From the NCBI GenBank assembly GCA_018398815.1, contig CM031596.1:65474654-65538653 (forward strand): a DNA stretch of 64,000 bases, given 5' to 3'. Below, piece by piece: positions 12,601-27,595 of the stretch; position 1 is the first letter of the stretch; each line of letters opens with the position of its first letter. A model generated the notes under the pieces. It made no database searches, was not told the origin of the DNA, and worked only from the letters and a program-made list of their open reading frames with translations. The translations under genes were made by a program, and so were the position numbers. This DNA is from Conus ventricosus (Eukaryota; Mollusca; Gastropoda; Neogastropoda; Conidae).

Positions 12601-15600
12601 TCCCCCCCAACGTTTTGAGTGTTTCCCGTCACCCACCCAATGTTAGTTGCATCCCGTCCCCCCACCCAAAGTGTAGGTGTTTCCCGTCCCCTCACCCAAA
12701 AGTGTAGGGTATTCCAGTCCACCCCCCCCGTTTTAGAGGGTATCCAGTTTCCCCCCCCCCAACGTTTAGAGTGCATCCCCGTCCACCCCCCAACCTGTAG
12801 AGTGAATCCAAATCCACCCACCAAAAGTGTAGAGGGATTCCAGTCCACCCACCCCCCACGTGTTGAGTGTATCCAGTCTACCCCCCCCCGTGTAGAGTGA
12901 AACCCGTCCACCCACCCAAAAAGTATAGTATGCATTCCCGGGCCACCCCCCCAACGTGTAAAGGGGTTCCAGTCCACCCACCAAAAGTTTCCCGTATTTT
13001 ATCCGTCCCCCCCATCCCCGGGTAGAGTGTATTTTAGTCCAACCCCCCCAAGTGCGGAGTTATCCAAATCCCCCCCATCCAAAAGTGTAGGTGTTTACGT
13101 CCCTTCCCAACGGGGTGGTTTGGGATCCCTCCTCCCACCCCAAAGTGTTTAGTGTATCCAGTTTCCCCCTTTTAAGTGCAGAGTGCTTTCCCGTCCGCAC
13201 CCAACGTGCAATGTATCCGTCCACCCCCCAAGTGTAAAGTGTATCCCGTCAACCCACCCCCCCGTGTTGTTTGTATCCAGTCCCCCCAAACCCAAAGTGC
13301 GGATGGGATCCTGTCCCCACCAAAAGTGTAGTGTGTATTAAAATCCCCCCAAACCCCCGTTTGGTTGTTATCCAAATCCCCCCACCCAAGTGTCGAGTTT
13401 ATCTAGTCCACCCACCCCAAAGTGTCGAGTGTATCCAGTCCAAACCCCCTTTCCCAAAGTGTCGGTACATCCAGTCCCCCACCCCAAAATATTTGAGTGT
13501 ATCCAGTCCACCCAAAACCCAAAGTGCAGTATGATCCGTCTACCCACCAACGTGTAGAGTGTATCCAAATCCCCCCATCCAAAGTGCTGTATGTATTTCC
13601 CGTTTCCCCCCACCCCAAAGTTGAAATTTTGTATTAAATCCACCCCTCCAAAGTTTTGGGGTGGGATCCCGCCACCCCCCCAAAGTGCAGTAAGTTTCCC
13701 CGTCCCCCCCACCCAACGGGTAGTTTTTGCATCAAGTCCCCCACACCCCTTTTGCGTTTTTTCCGGGCCAACCCCCCCAACGTGTAGCAGCCAAACCGCC
13801 AAACCCCCCCAAAAAGGGGTGTGAAACCAGTCCACCCCCCCAAAAGGGGGAGTATGTTTTCCAGTCCACCCCCCCCCAACGGTTGGGTGTATTTCCCGGC
13901 CCCCCCACCCCAAAGGGGCAGTTGTTCCGTCCAAAACCCCAAAGTGTAGCGTGTATCCAGTCCCCCCTCCAACGTTTTTTTAGTATGTTTCCGTCCACCC
14001 ACCCAACGTGCACTATGTTTTCCGTCCCACCCCCCCGCGTGGTTGTGTGTATGCAAACCCAACCCAACCCAAAGTGGGAGAGGTATCCCCGTCCCCCCAC
14101 CCAAGTTTCATATGTTCCCCGTCCTCCCCCCCAACGTGTAGAGTTTATCCAGTCCCCCCCACCCAAAGTGTTGCGCCCTATCCAGTCCCCCACCCCAAAG
14201 TTTTTGGCGTATCCCGTTCCCCCCCCCAACGTGTAGTATGGAAACAGTTCCCCCCACCAAAGTGTTGGTGTATCCGTCCCCCCCACCCAACGTGTTGTAT
14301 GCTTTCCTTCCCGACCCAATTTTGCAATGTGTTTCCGTCCCCCACCCCAAAAGTGCCCTTTTTGTTCCAGTCCACCCACCCAAAGTTTTGCGTGCATCCG
14401 TCCCCCCAAAAAAACGTGCGTAAGTATCCGGGGACCCACCCAAGGGTTAAACGTGTATCCAGCCAAAAAACCCAAAATTTTGTTTGTATCCAGTCCCCCC
14501 ACCCAAAAATTTTTGTGTGAAAACCGTCCCCCCACCCCACGTGTAGTGTGTATCCAGGGTTTACCCACCCAAAAGTGTAGTATGTATCCACTCCCCCCCC
14601 CCACCGTGCAGCGTGTATCCAGTTTCCCCCCCACAAAAGCATGTAGAGTGCAGCCCAAACCCCCCACCCAACGTGTAGTGTGTATTCCCGTCCAAACCCC
14701 CCCAAACGTTTTAGGTGTATCCCGCCCCCCACCCCAAAGTGTTGAGGGTATCCAGTTTCCCCCCACCCAAGTGTTTGTGTGTATCCGTCCACCCCCCAAC
14801 GGTTTTTGAGTGTTTCCAGGCACCCCCAAAGTGTTTGGTTTAAACCAATCCACCCCCCCAAACGGGGTCGAAATGCATCCAGTCCACCCCACCCAAAACC
14901 CTGTTTGCGTGTTTTGCCACCCACCCATGTGTAGAGTGTATCCCGTCCCCCCACCCCAAAGTGTTTGCGTTTTATCCAGTCCACCCCCCCAACGTGTAAA
15001 CGTGTATCCAGTCCAAACCCCCCCCGTGTAGAGTTATCCTGTCCCCCCACCCAAAGTGCAGATTTTTCCAAACCACCCCCCCCCCCCAACGTTTCAGTGT
15101 GTATCCAGTCCACCCCTCCAAACCCTGCAGAGTGTAAACCAGTCCGCCCCCCCAACCCTGCCGAGTGGGATCCAGTCCCCCCAAACCCAAACGTGTTTGA
15201 GTGTATCCGTCCCCCCCAAAACAAAGTGAGTGTGTATACAGTCCCCCCAAACCAACTTGTTGGTGTATCCGTACCCCCCCACCCCAAAGTGGAGTATGAT
15301 CCGTCCCCCACCCAAGTTTTAGTGTGTATTCCGTCCCCCCAAACCCCCCGGGATTGAGTGTATCCCGGGCCACCCACCCAACGTGCCGTATGTATTTTGG
15401 GCAACCCCTTCCCAAAGTGTAGAGTGTATCCCGTCCAACCCACCCAACGTGGGTTTTGTGTATCCGTCCACCATCAACGTGTTGCGTGTTTCCGTCCACC
15501 CAACCCAACGTGTAGTATTTCAGCCCAAATCCCCATCCCAACCCGGGGGGTTTATATCCCTCCCCCCACCAAAATTGTAGAGGGATCCAGTCCACCCACC

Positions 15601-17727
15601 CCAACCCTGAGTATGTAACCAGTCCTTCAACCAAAAGTGTAGAGTGTATCCCGTCCACCAACCCAAAAGTGTAGTATGTTTCCAGTCCCCCACCCAACGT
15701 GCAGTATGTTTCCAGTCCACCTACCCACGTGTAGTGTGTTTCCAGTCCACCCAAACCCCCCGTGTTTGGTTGTATCCGTCCACCCACCCAAAATGTTTGT
15801 ATGTTTCCCCCCCACCCACCCAAAAGTGCAGTGTGGTTTTAGTCCACCCCCCCAAGTGCGTTTTGGGTTTTAGTTTAAACCCCCCCCCAAAGTTTTAGAG
15901 TTTTATCCAAGTTTAACCCCCCAACGTTTCGTATGTATCCGTCCCCCCACCGAAAAGTGTAGGCTGTGTCCAGTCCCCCCTCCCAAAAGTGTTTGTTGTT
16001 TTCCCGTCCAAACCCAAACCCCCCCTGCGTTTTGGGATCCAGTCCAAACCCCCCCAACGTGTAGTGGGTTTTTCCCGGCCCCCCCACCACGTTTTTGCGT
16101 GTATCCAAATCCACCCCCCCAAAGTGTGTTTTGCTTTCCCGTTTCCCCCCAAACCCCAAAGTGCAGTGTGTTTCCAAATCCCCCCACCCAACGTTTCAGT
16201 ATGTACCAGGCCAACCCCCCCAACGTGTTGAGTGAAACCAGTTCCAAACCCCCCCAAAAGGGCAGTATGATCCGTCCACCCCCGAACGTGTTGCGTGTGT
16301 TTCCGTCCACCCTCCCAACGTTTTTAGCATTTTATCCCGTCCTCCCACCCAACGTGAGTAGGGAAACCAGGGCCACCCCCCCCAAAGGGGTTGTGTGTTT
16401 TCCCGACCCCCCACCCCCGTGTGTGTGTATCCGTCCCCCCACCCAAAAGTGAGTATGTATCCAGTCCACCCACCCAAAAGTGTACGTGGGATCCAGTCCC
16501 CCCAAACCCCAAAGTGTTGAGGCATTCCCGTCCACTCACCCCAAAGGTTTTGGGGTATCCGTCCACCCACCAACGTGTAGATTTTTTCCAGTCCATCCCT
16601 TTCCCAAAGTGTGGGTTTTTATCCCCTACTCCCAAACCCAAAAAGTGTCGAGTGTATCCGTCCACACACCCAACGTGTAAACGTGTATCCGTCCACCCCC
16701 CCAACGTGTAGCGTGGGATCCGTCACCCACCCAACGTTTTAGGCGTGTTTCCAGTCCACCCCCCAACGTTTTTAGCGGGTATCTTGTCCCCCAACCCAAG
16801 TGTTTGAGTTTCATCCCGTCCCCCCACCCAACGTGCCAAAAGTGTAAACCAAACCATTTCCCCAAAAGTGTAAAAGTTTTTATCAGTCCAAACCCCCCCA
16901 AAGTTTTTAGGGTTTTTCCAGGGCCCCTCATCCCCAAAATGCTGGTTTGGGGTCCCGTCCCCCCATCCCAAAGTGCTTTGGGATCCCAAATCCACAATCC
17001 CCCGTGGGAGTTTTTATAGTCCACCCCTTTCCAAAAAAGTAGGTGTATCCAGTCCCCCCACCCCCTCGTTTCTGGGGTTTCCCGTCCACCCCCTCAACGG
17101 TTGGGAGTATGTAAACCAAATCAACCCAAAAAACTTTTTGGTTTTTAACCATTCCCCCCACCCCAAGTGTAGAGTGGTTCCCGTCCCTCAATCCAACGTG
17201 CGAGGGGCCCTCCGTCCCCCACCAAAAGTGTGGGGTGTATCTGTCCACCCCCCCCAACGTGCGGTATGTATCAGTCCTCCACACAACGTGCGCTGTGTAT
17301 CCTGTCCAAACCATCCCAAATTGGGGAGTGTATCCCGTCCCCCCACCCAAAGTGGAGGATGCATCCAGTCCACCCACCCAACGTGTTTTTTTTGTTTTCC
17401 AGTCCCCCCCACCCCAAAGTTAGAGTGTTTCCCGTCCACCCCCCCAAAGTGCCCCCCCCCTATTTTTGTCCACCCAACCCCCAAAGTGTTGAGTGTATCC
17501 GTCCAACCCCCAAACCCAAGTGCAGGTGTATCCTGTCCACCCCACCCAAGTGGAAAAGTGTTCAGTCCCCCCCCCCAACGTGCAGTGTTATTTTTGTCCC
17601 CCCACCCAAAAAGTCCGGGGGTGTATCCAAATTCCCCCCACCCCAAAGTGTAGCGCGCTCCAGTCCACCCCCCAAAAGTTCCCGTGTGTATTCCCCCTTT
17701 TACTCAATCAAAAAGGGGGCAGTGTGG

Positions 17728-18330
17728 ATCCAATTTAAACCACCCATAATGTGCTTGTATCCAGTTTCCCCTAACCAACTTTCAGTTTTGTATCCGTCCA
17801 TTTCCCTCCAAAGTTTTTTTGTATCCCGTCAACCCCCCAATGTTTCAGTTTTATGTATCCAGTCCACCCCAAACCCAAAGGGACAGTATATGTTTCCAGT
17901 CCAAACCCAAACCAAGGTTTTTGTGTATGCATCCAGGGCACCCCCACAAGCTGCAGTGTAGGTATCCAGGCCCCCCAAACCCCCCGTTCAGTGTATGTTT
18001 TCCGCGCAACCCCCAAAAGGGCGTGTATGTATCCCGTCCATCCACCCCAAAAATTTCAGTGTTTTTTTTCCAGTCCACCCCCCCAAAGTCGTGTATGTTT
18101 CCGTTCCAACCCCCCCAAAGCACGTAAAGCTTTCCGTCCCCCATCAAGGTACCCCCCTTAAATTTTTGTATCCAGTCCACCTTTCCCAAAGGGACCCGTT
18201 TATGTATCCAGTCCACCCAAAACCCCAAAGTTTCCCGTGTATGCCCTTTTCCCCCGTCCCCTCCCCACCCAATGTACAGTAAAGATCCAGGGCACCCCCT
18301 CCAAGGGACGATATGTTTCCAGTCCACCCT
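17728..18330 (+). repeat. Second, noisy copy of the 3.1-3.6 kb variant block
   Basis: The private monomers of 3,114-3,600 recur here in the same order: the GTCAACCC/CCAATG unit (3,209 and 17,821), CACAAGCTGCAGTGTA (3,324 and 17,945), CCCATCAAGGTAC (3,483 and 18,140) and ACCCAATGTACAGTA (3,584 and 18,267). The offset grows slowly from 14,612 to 14,683, as expected if this copy gained bases through homopolymer errors. Confidence 0.88.
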
Positions 18331-21300
18331 TTCCAAAGGGACAGTATAGGGGGCCCAGTCCTCCCAAACCCTTTTTTCAGTGGGTTTCATCCGTCCCCCC
18401 AAACCCCAAAATTTTAGGTGTATGTTTCCGTCCCCGCCCCCAAAGTGTAGAGTGTATCCGTCCCCCCAAACCCCCCGTTTTTGGGGTGTATCCCCGTCCC
18501 CCCACCCCAAACCCAAAAAAGTGTTTTCCGTCCCCCCGCCAAAAGGGTAGGTTTTATCCCGTCCCCCCACCCCAAAGTTGTAGAGTGTTTCAGTCACCCC
18601 CCCAACGTGCGTGTGTTTCCGTCCACCCCAATTTTAGGTTTTATCCCGTCCACCCGCCAAAACCCTGTAGAGGGTTTCCCGTCCACCCACCCAAGTGTAG
18701 AGTGTATTTCCCGCCCCCCCGCCCAAAAAGTAGAGGTATCCCGTCCCCCCACCAAAGTGGGAGTTTGTATTTGTCCCCACCCAAAAAGGGAGAAAAGTAT
18801 TTCTTTCCCGCCCCCCCACCCCAAAGTGAGAGGGGTCCGTTTCCCAAAAAAACCCAAAAGTGTTGTGTGTATCCAGTCCCCCACCCAAAAGTGCCCGTGT
18901 GTTTTCCAGTCCACCCAAACCCAACGTGCGTTTGTTTCCAAATTCCCCCCCACCCAACGGTTGTATGTATCCCGTCCACCCCCCAACGTGCAGTATGTTC
19001 CGCCAATCATCAAAAAGTTTTTGAGTGCATCCCGTCCCCCCACCCCAAAAATTTCCGTTTGTATCCAGTCCCCCCACCCAACGTTTCCGGGGTTATCCGT
19101 AAACCCCCCCCTTTGTGCCGGTTTTGTTCCATTACCCCCCAACGGGGGAGGTGCATCAGTCCCCCCCCCCAAAAGGGGTTTGGGGTTTTCTAGTCCACCC
19201 CCCCAAGTGTGGGGTGTTTTTCCCGTCCCCCCCACCCAAAATTTTAGTAGGGATCCATTCCCCACCCAACGTGTAAATGGTGTATCCAGTCCTCCAACCC
19301 AAAAATGTAGCGGGTATCCCGTTTCCCCCCTCCCAAGTTTTAGCGTGATCCAGTCCAAAACCCCCCCAACGTGCATATGTATCCAGTCCCCAAACCCCCC
19401 GTGCGTGTGTATCCAGTCCCCCCACCCAAAGGGTAGCGGTATCCTGTCCACCCAACCCCAAAGTGTAGTGTGTTCCCGGCCCCCCCACCCAAGGTAGAGT
19501 GTATCCGTCCAAACCCCCCCAACGTTTCGTATGTATCCAGTCCACCAAAAAAACGGTTTTAGAGGGTATCCAGTCCAAACCCCTTTAAAAGTGTAGAGTT
19601 TTATCAGGGCCCCCACCCAAAAGTGTAGGTGTATCCAGGGGCCCAACCAAAGTGCAGAGGGGTTTATTGGGCCCCCCCACCCCCAAAGTGTGCGTGGGAT
19701 CCAGTTCCCCCCAACCCCCGTTTTTAGGTGTACTCCCGTCCCCCCAAAAACCCCCGTTTTTGTGTATCCAAATCCCCCCAACCCCAAAGGGGTTTGCGTG
19801 TATCCAAATCCCCCACCCAAAAGTGTGAGTGGATTAGTCCAACCCCCCAACGTGTGTTTGCATCCCGTTCCCCCAGCCCAAAAGGGTTTGAGTGTATCCA
19901 GTTTTAAACCCCCCCAACGTGGGGGAGTGTATCCCGTCCCACCCATCCAACGTGTTGAGAGTATCCAGTTTCCCCCATCAACGTGTAGTATGGGTCCAGT
20001 CCCCCAAACCAAGGTAGAGTGTATCCCGTCCCCCAAAACCCCCGTGTTGGTGTTTCCAGTCCACCCCCCAAAAGTAGAGGTGTTTCCAGTCCAACCCCAA
20101 CGTGTAGAGTGGGATCCCGTCCACCCCCCCAACGTGTCGAGTGTATCCAGTCCAAACCCCCCCAAAGTGCAGAGTGGGTTTTCCGTCCCCCAAACCAAGT
20201 GGCCCGAGTGAAACCCCTCCAAACCTCCAACGTGCCAAATTTGTTCCAGTCCACCCCACCCAAGTGTGAAAGTCAGTCCACTCTTTCCAAAAATGCAGAG
20301 TTATCCAGTTTCCCCCCCCAAAAAGGCCGGTGTATCCAGGGCCCCCCTTTCCCAACCGGGGGTTGAGTGTATCCAGTCCCCCCCATCCAACCTTTAAGTA
20401 TGATCAAATCCACCCATCCAAAGTGCGTTTTTAATTTGCCAACCCCTCCAACGGGGGGTATGAATTTTAGTCCCCCCTCCAACTTTTAGGTGTATCCCCG
20501 GTTTCCCCCCACCCCCGTGCAGGGTGTAACCAGTCCCCCCACCCCAAACCCCTGGGGTTTGTATTTCCCTTTCCCCCCTTACAACGGGTTTTTAGTGTTT
20601 TCCCGTCCACCCATCTTAAAATTTCAGGTGCATCCCGTCCACCCCCCCCAAAGTGCAGTATGTTTCCAGTCCACCCATCCAACGTGTAGAGTGTATTTTT
20701 GTCCCCACCCAACGTGTTGTGTGTATCCCGTCCCCCCATCCAACGTGTTGCGTGTATCGTCCCCCACCAAACGTGAGTATGCAGCGGTCCACCCATCCCA
20801 ACGTGTGGTTTTTATCCCTCCTCCCCCGTGCATTCCGTCCCCCCACCCAACGTCAGTATGTTTTCCCGTCCCCCCAACCAAATTTTAGAGTTTTTTCCAA
20901 ATCCCCCCATCAACGTTTCAGAGTTTCATCCCGTCCACCCACCCAACGTTTTTGAGTGTATCCAAACCACCCACCCAACGTGCAGGATGTATCAGTCCCC
21001 CAAAACCAAAAGTGTAGAGTGTTTCCGTCCACCCAACCCCCCCGTTTTGTAGTTTACCAGTCCACCCAACCCCAAAAAGCGTAGTATAAGGGCCACCTAC
21101 CCCAAAGTGTAGTGTGATCCGGGCCCCCCCAAACCCCAAATGTTTGGTTTTATCTAGTCCACCCCCCCCAAAGTGTAGTATGCATCCCGTCCACCCAACC
21201 AAAGTGCCGTATTTTATCCAGTCCCCCCCACCAACGTGTAGAGAGTAACCAGTCCCCCCCCCCACCCCAAAGTGCCCGTTTTTATCCAGTCCCCCCACAG

Positions 21301-24300
21301 AACGTTTTAGCGTGTGTCCAGTCCACCTCCCCAAGGTTTTTGCAAAAAAAGTTTTCCAGTTTCCACCCAAACCAAACCCTTGGGGGGAAAATATGTTTTC
21401 CGTCCACCCCCAAAGGTTGTTTTGTATCCCGACCACCCACCCCACGTGGGAGGTGTATTCCGTCCAAACCCCCCCCAAAAGTTTCAGTTTGTATCCGTCC
21501 ACCCACCCAACGGGTTGGTGTATACGTCCCCAACCCAAAGGTTTTAGAGTGCTCCAGTCCCCCCAAACCCCAAAGTTTTAGTGTGTATCCAGTCCACCCA
21601 CCCAAACGTGTAGAGTGTTTCCAGTCCAACCCCCCCCGTGAAGTGTTTTTATCCAGGCCACCCAACCCCCGTGTTGTGTGTATCCAGAAACCCCCCCCCG
21701 TGTAGAGTGTAAAACCCGTCCACCCCCCCCAACGTTTTAGTGTGTTTCCAGGCCCCCCACCCAACGTTTAGAGTGTTTTCCAGTCCACCCTTTCCCAAAG
21801 TGTGGTTTGTATCCCCTTTTCCCACCCAAAAGTGTCGGTTGGGATCCCCCCACAACCCAAGTTTTTAGCGTTATCCAGTCAAACCCCCCAACGGGGTAGC
21901 GTGTATCCTTAACCACCCAAAAGTTTTTGCGTGTTTCCGTCACCCACCCCAAAGTTTTTAGGTGTTTTGTCCCCCCCACCAAAAGTGTTTGAGTGAAACC
22001 AATCCACCCACCCCAAATGAGAGTGTATCCCTTTCCAAACCCCCCCAACGTGGAGAGTGTATCCGTCCACCCCCCCAACGTGTAGGTTTATCCCGTCCAC
22101 TCTCCAAAGTGCAGTGTGTATCCCGTCCCCCCCCATCCAACGTGCAGTATGTTTCCAGTCCACCCCTCCAACCCTGCAAATATGTTCCAGTCACCCTTTC
22201 CCCCGTGTAGGTGTAAATTTTTTTTCCCCACCCAAAAGTGCAGGTGATCCAAATCCCCCCCATCCAACGTGTAGTATGTATCCAGTCCACCCCAACCAAA
22301 AATTTTGGGTTTTTAAACCCCTCCTCCCACCCAAGTGTTGAGTGGATTTCCCGTCCACAATCCCAAAAAAACAGAGTGTTTCCAGTCCACCCCCCCAACG
22401 TGTAGAGTGTATCCAGTCCACCCACCCAAAAGTGCGGTTTGGGATCCAGTCCCCCCCCCAAAAGTGTTTGGTGTATTTCCCGTCACCCACCAAAAAGGTT
22501 TTTGCGTGTTTTCCAAATCCCCCACCCAACGTTTCCCGCGTGTTTCCCCGTCCACCCACCCAACGGGGTTTTTGGTTTTTACCAGTCCACCCCCAGCGTG
22601 TAGGGTGTATCTGTCCCCCACCCAAAAAGTTTTTTGGTGCATCCCGCCACCCATCCAAAGTTTCCGGTGTATCCCCGTCCTTTCCCCCAAAGTGTTTGAG
22701 TGGATCCAGTCCCCCCAACCCCAAAGTGTAGGTGTATCAAAAAAATCCCCTTTCCAAAGTGCGTGTGTTTTCCCGGTTTCCCCCCATCCAAAAACCCCCC
22801 CCAGTTTGTATCCAGTCCACCCATCCAACGGGGCCGTAGTATCCAGTCCAACCCCTCAACGTGTAGAGTGTATCCGTCCACCCACCAAAACCTGAGAGTG
22901 TATCCCGGGCCACCCCCTCCCAAAGTGTAGTTTGTATCCGTTTCCCCCCAACCCAAAAATCGGGTTTGTAACCCCTCCTCCCACCCCAAAGTGTAGTGTG
23001 TATCTAGTCCATCAAACCAAAAGTGCAGGAGTGCATCCAGTTCCCCCCACCCCCCGGGTTTTAGAGTGTATCCAGTCCAACCCCCCCAAAGTGCGGTTTT
23101 GTTTCCCGTCCTCCACCCCAAGTTTTTGAGTGTTTTCCAGTCCAAACCCCCCAAGTGTAGTAAAGTATCCAGTCCACCCACCCCAAACCCGCAGTAAGTA
23201 TCAGTTTCCCCCCCCCAAAGTTTTAGTGTGTATCCAGTTTCCACCCCCCCAAAGTGTAGCGGGGTATCAGTTCACCCACCAAAGGTTTTTAGTGTGTATC
23301 CAGTCCCCCCAACCCAAAGTTTTTAGCGTGTATCCGTCCACCAAAACCAAACGTGGGAGTAGGGATCCAGTCCCCCCCAACCCCCGTGTAGTGTTTTATC
23401 CGTCCACCCCCCAACCTGTAGAGTGCATCCCGTCCCCCCAACCCCAAAGTGTAAACGTGCACCCTGTCCCCCCACCCAAAAAGTCGTGTGTATCCTTTCC
23501 CACAACCCCAAAGTGTTGCGTGGGTTTCCGTCCAAAACCCCCCAAGTGTTTGCGTGTATCCCCGGGGCCCCCCAAAAAAAACGTTTTTGTGTGTATCCGT
23601 CCAAACCCCCCAAGGTTAAAAGGTTTTCCAAATCCACCCCCCAACGTGCGGGGTTTCCCGTCCACCCACCCCAAAGTTGTTGAGTGTATCCCCGTCCACC
23701 CCCCAAAAGTTAAAAGAGGGTATCCCCGCCCCCCACCAAAAGTTTCAGAGTGTATACAGTCTACCCCCCAAAAGTGTAACGGGTATCCCGTCCCCACCCA
23801 ACCCGGGGCGAGTGTTTCCCGTCCCCACCCAAAGTGCGGTGTAAACCCGTCCACCCACCCAACGTTTTAGCGTGTATCCCGTCCCCCCACCCCAAGTGTC
23901 GGGTTGTATCCAGTCCACCCAAACCCCCGTGCAAAGTGTTTTCGAGTCCACCCCTCCCAAATTTTTAGAGTGTATCCCGGGCCACCCAACCAACGTGGAA
24001 ATATGCTTCCGTCCCCCCCCCCAAGTTTAGTATGTATCCCGTCCCCCCCACCAAACGGGCTAGGGTGTTCCCGTTCCCCCCACCCAAAGTGCCGTTTGTA
24101 TCCCCGCCACCCACCCCCAAAGGTTTTTAGGGGTTCCAGTCTTCCCACCCAAGTGTAGGTGTATCCCGTCCACCCCCCCAACGTGCAAAAGTGTATCCCG
24201 TCCACCCCCCCAACGTGTAGTGTGTATCCCGTCCACCCACCCAAAAGTGTTTTTGTGTTGCCCCGTTCCCAAAAAACCCCCCGGTTTTAGCGTGTATCCC

Positions 24301-27300
24301 GTCCACCCCCCCAAGTGTTGTATGTATCCCGTCCCCCCATCCACGTGTAGTGTGGGTTTTTGTCCCCCCCACCCAAAAAGTTTAGGTGTTTTGGCCCGTT
24401 TCCCCCCAAAACGTGCAGTATGGATCCGTCCACCCCCAAAGTTTGTTGAGTGTATTTCCCGTCCAAACCCCCCCAAAAGTGTAGAGGGGTATCCCGGGCC
24501 ACCCAAACCCCAAAGGTAGAGTGTATCCCGTCCCCCCACCCAACGTGCAGGATGTTTTTCCCGTCCCCCCAACCCCACGTGTAAAAGGGGTATCCAGTCC
24601 CCTCACCCCCAAATTGTAGAGTGGTTTTCCCGTCCACCCACCCCAAAAATTTAGGTTCCCCGTCCACCCACCCAAAAGTTTTTTAGTATGCATCCAGTCC
24701 AACCCACCCAAGGGGGTTTGAGTGTTTTCAGTCCACTCACCCAAGTTTTTAGGTAAAATCCGTCCACCCACCCCCGTGTAGGAGTGTATCCAGTCCACCC
24801 ACCCAAAAGTTTTTAGAGTTTCATTCCCGTTCCCCAAAACCCAACCTGTAGAGTGAATTCCCGTCCACCCACCCAAAGTTTTAGAGTTTATCCCGTCCCC
24901 CCCAAGTGTAGAGTGTATCCCCGTCTACCCACCCCAAAAGGTAGAGTGAAAACCCGTCCCCAACCCAATAGTTATGACATCCGTCCACCCACCCAAAGTT
25001 TTGGGGGTGTATCCCGCCCCCCATCCAAAAGTGCAGTTGTATCCCGTCCACCCATCAACCCGGGGAGGGGTGTTTCAGTCCCCCACCCAACGTGCGGAAA
25101 TATATCCAGTCCAAACCCCTCCAACGTGTAGAGTGTTTGCAGTCAACCCCACCCCAAAGGTTTTTGGTTTTTATCCCATCCTCCCCCCCAAGTGTATAGG
25201 GGAAACCCGTCCACCCCTTAAAATGCAGAGTGCATCCAGGGCCACGACCCAAAGTGCAGGGAAAGTATCCCGTCCACCCACCCAAAAGTGTTAAAGGGGT
25301 ATCCAGTCAAAACCCCCCCCAACGTGTAGTATGTTTCCAGTTCCCCCCACCCCCAAAGTGAAGGTTTTTTCCTGCCACCCCCCCCGGTGTGTGTGTATTT
25401 AGGCCCCCCCCCAACGTGTAGGTGTTTTCCAAATTCCCCCTACCCCCGTGTGTCGAGTTTATTCCTTTTCCCCCCACTCCCCCGTGTCGAGTGTTCCAGT
25501 CCACCCATCGAAAGTGTCGAGTTCTTTTCCCGTCCACCCCAAAAGTATTGAGGTTCCAGTCCCCACCCAAACGTGGGAGTAAAGCATCCGTCTACCCATC
25601 CAAGTGTTTTGGTGTATGCGTCCCCCCAAACCCCGTGAAATAGGGATCCAAATCCACCACCCAAAGTTTTAATTTTGGATTCGTCCAAACCCCTCCAACG
25701 TGCCCGTTTTTTTTCCCGTCCCCCACCCCCAAAGTGCAGTATGTATCCGTCCACCCCCCCGGGGTAGTGTGCCCTCAAGGGCCCCCCACCCAACGTGTAG
25801 CGTGGGATCCAGGTTCCCCCCAAACCCCCCGTGTAGTGTGCATCCGTCCACCCCCCCAAAAGGGAGTGTGTATCCCGTTTAAACCCCCCCAACGTCAAAA
25901 AGGGATGGGATCCAGGTTTCCCCCAAAAACGTGTGAGTGTATCCGTCCACCCACCCCAAAGTTTTCAGTATTGTATCCGTCCACCCCCCCAACCCTTTCA
26001 AAATTTTATCCAGTTTCCCCCCCACCCAAAAGTTTTGTGTGTTTGCAATCCAACAACCCAACGTGAGAGTGTATCCCGTCCACCCCCCCAACGTGCAGTA
26101 AGTTTTCCCGTCCTTCACCCAAAATTTTAGGTGTATCCGTCCCACCCCCCCAACGTGTAGGGGCGTATCCCGTACCCCCAACGGGTAGCGCCTAAACCCG
26201 CCACACACCCCAAAGTTTTAGGGTGTATCCAGACCACCCCCAAAGGGGTAGGGTGTATCCGTCCCCCACCCAACGGTTAGTATTTCATTCCGCCACCCCC
26301 CCAAGGGGGCAATGTGTAATTTCCCGTCCACCCCCCAAGTGAATTGTTCCAGTCACCCAAACCAAAAAGGGGGTGAAACCAGTCCACCCCACCCAACGTG
26401 CAGTATGTATCCTGGGGGACCCACCCCCCGTGTAGCGTGCACCAGTCCCCCCACCCCACGTTTAGTATGTATCCAGTCCACCCACCAAAAATGTAGTGTG
26501 GGATTCCCGTTCCCCCAAACCTTTTTGTAAATGTTTTTATCCGTTTTACCCACAACGTGTTTGTTTGTTTTCCAATCAACCCCCCCAACCCTTTCAGGTT
26601 TTATCCCGTCGACCCACCCAAACTTTTAGAGTGCATCCAATCCACCCCCCCAACGTGTAGTGTGTATCCGTCCCCCCCACCCAAAGTGTAGCGTGTATCC
26701 CGTCCACCCACCCATCGGGGTTTTTGTGTATACAGTCCCCCAAACCCCCCGTGTTTGTGTGTATCCAGTCACCCCCCCAACGTGTTGAGTGTATCCTTCC
26801 ACCCACCCCAAAGTGTAGCGTGATTTCCCAAACCCCCACCCAAAAGTGTTTTGAGGTATCCCGGGCCAAACACCCCAAGTGTAGGTGTATCCGTAAAACC
26901 CCCCCCAAAAAGGGGTGCGTGTTTCCATTTAGCCCCAACGTGTTGCGGGGTTTCCTTTTCCCCACCCAAAAAATGTTGCGTGTACCCGTCCCCCCAACCC
27001 CAACGTTTTTTAGGTGTATCCAGTCCCCTACCCCAAAAAAAGCAGAGTGCTTTCCCGTCCCCAACCCCCGTTTAGTTTTGGTTTTTCCCCGTTCCCCCCC
27101 ATCCAAAAGTGCGAGTGTATCCAGTCCGCCCCAAACCCAAAAGTGCGAGTTTTATCCGTCCAATCCCCCAAAAAGTTTTCGAGTTTTATCCGTCCACCCC
27201 CCCATCGTTTCCAAACTGTGTATCCGTCCAAACCCTCCAACGTGTTAAGGGGGTTTTCCAGTCCAAACCCCCACAAAGTGGGGGTTTGCATTTCCCGTCC

Positions 27301-27557
27301 CCCCCCCAACGTTTTAGTGTGTATAAGTCCACCCCCCAAAAATTTGGTTATTTTAGTCCCCCACCCAAAGTGCAGTATGTATCCCGTCCCCCCACCCAAA
27401 ATGTAGAGTTTCATTTCCCGTCACCCCCCCAACGTGCAGAGGGGTATCCAGTCCCCCCACCCAACGTGGGAAAGTGTCTCCAGTCAAACCCCCCCAAGTG
27501 CAGTGGGTTTCCCCTCCCTTTCCCCCCAAAGTGTCGAGTGTGCCATTTCCCCCCACC

Positions 27558-27558
<1 letters not shown>

Positions 27559-27593
<35 letters not shown>
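27559..27593 (+). repeat. A35 homopolymer inside the minisatellite
   Basis: A run of 35 A residues interrupts one unit after CCCACCC and is followed by GTGC, where the array resumes. Ordinary units have two to four A residues at this point. A consensus artefact is more likely than an insertion, as no target-site duplication or other element sequence is visible. Confidence 0.85.
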
Positions 27594-27595
<2 letters not shown>

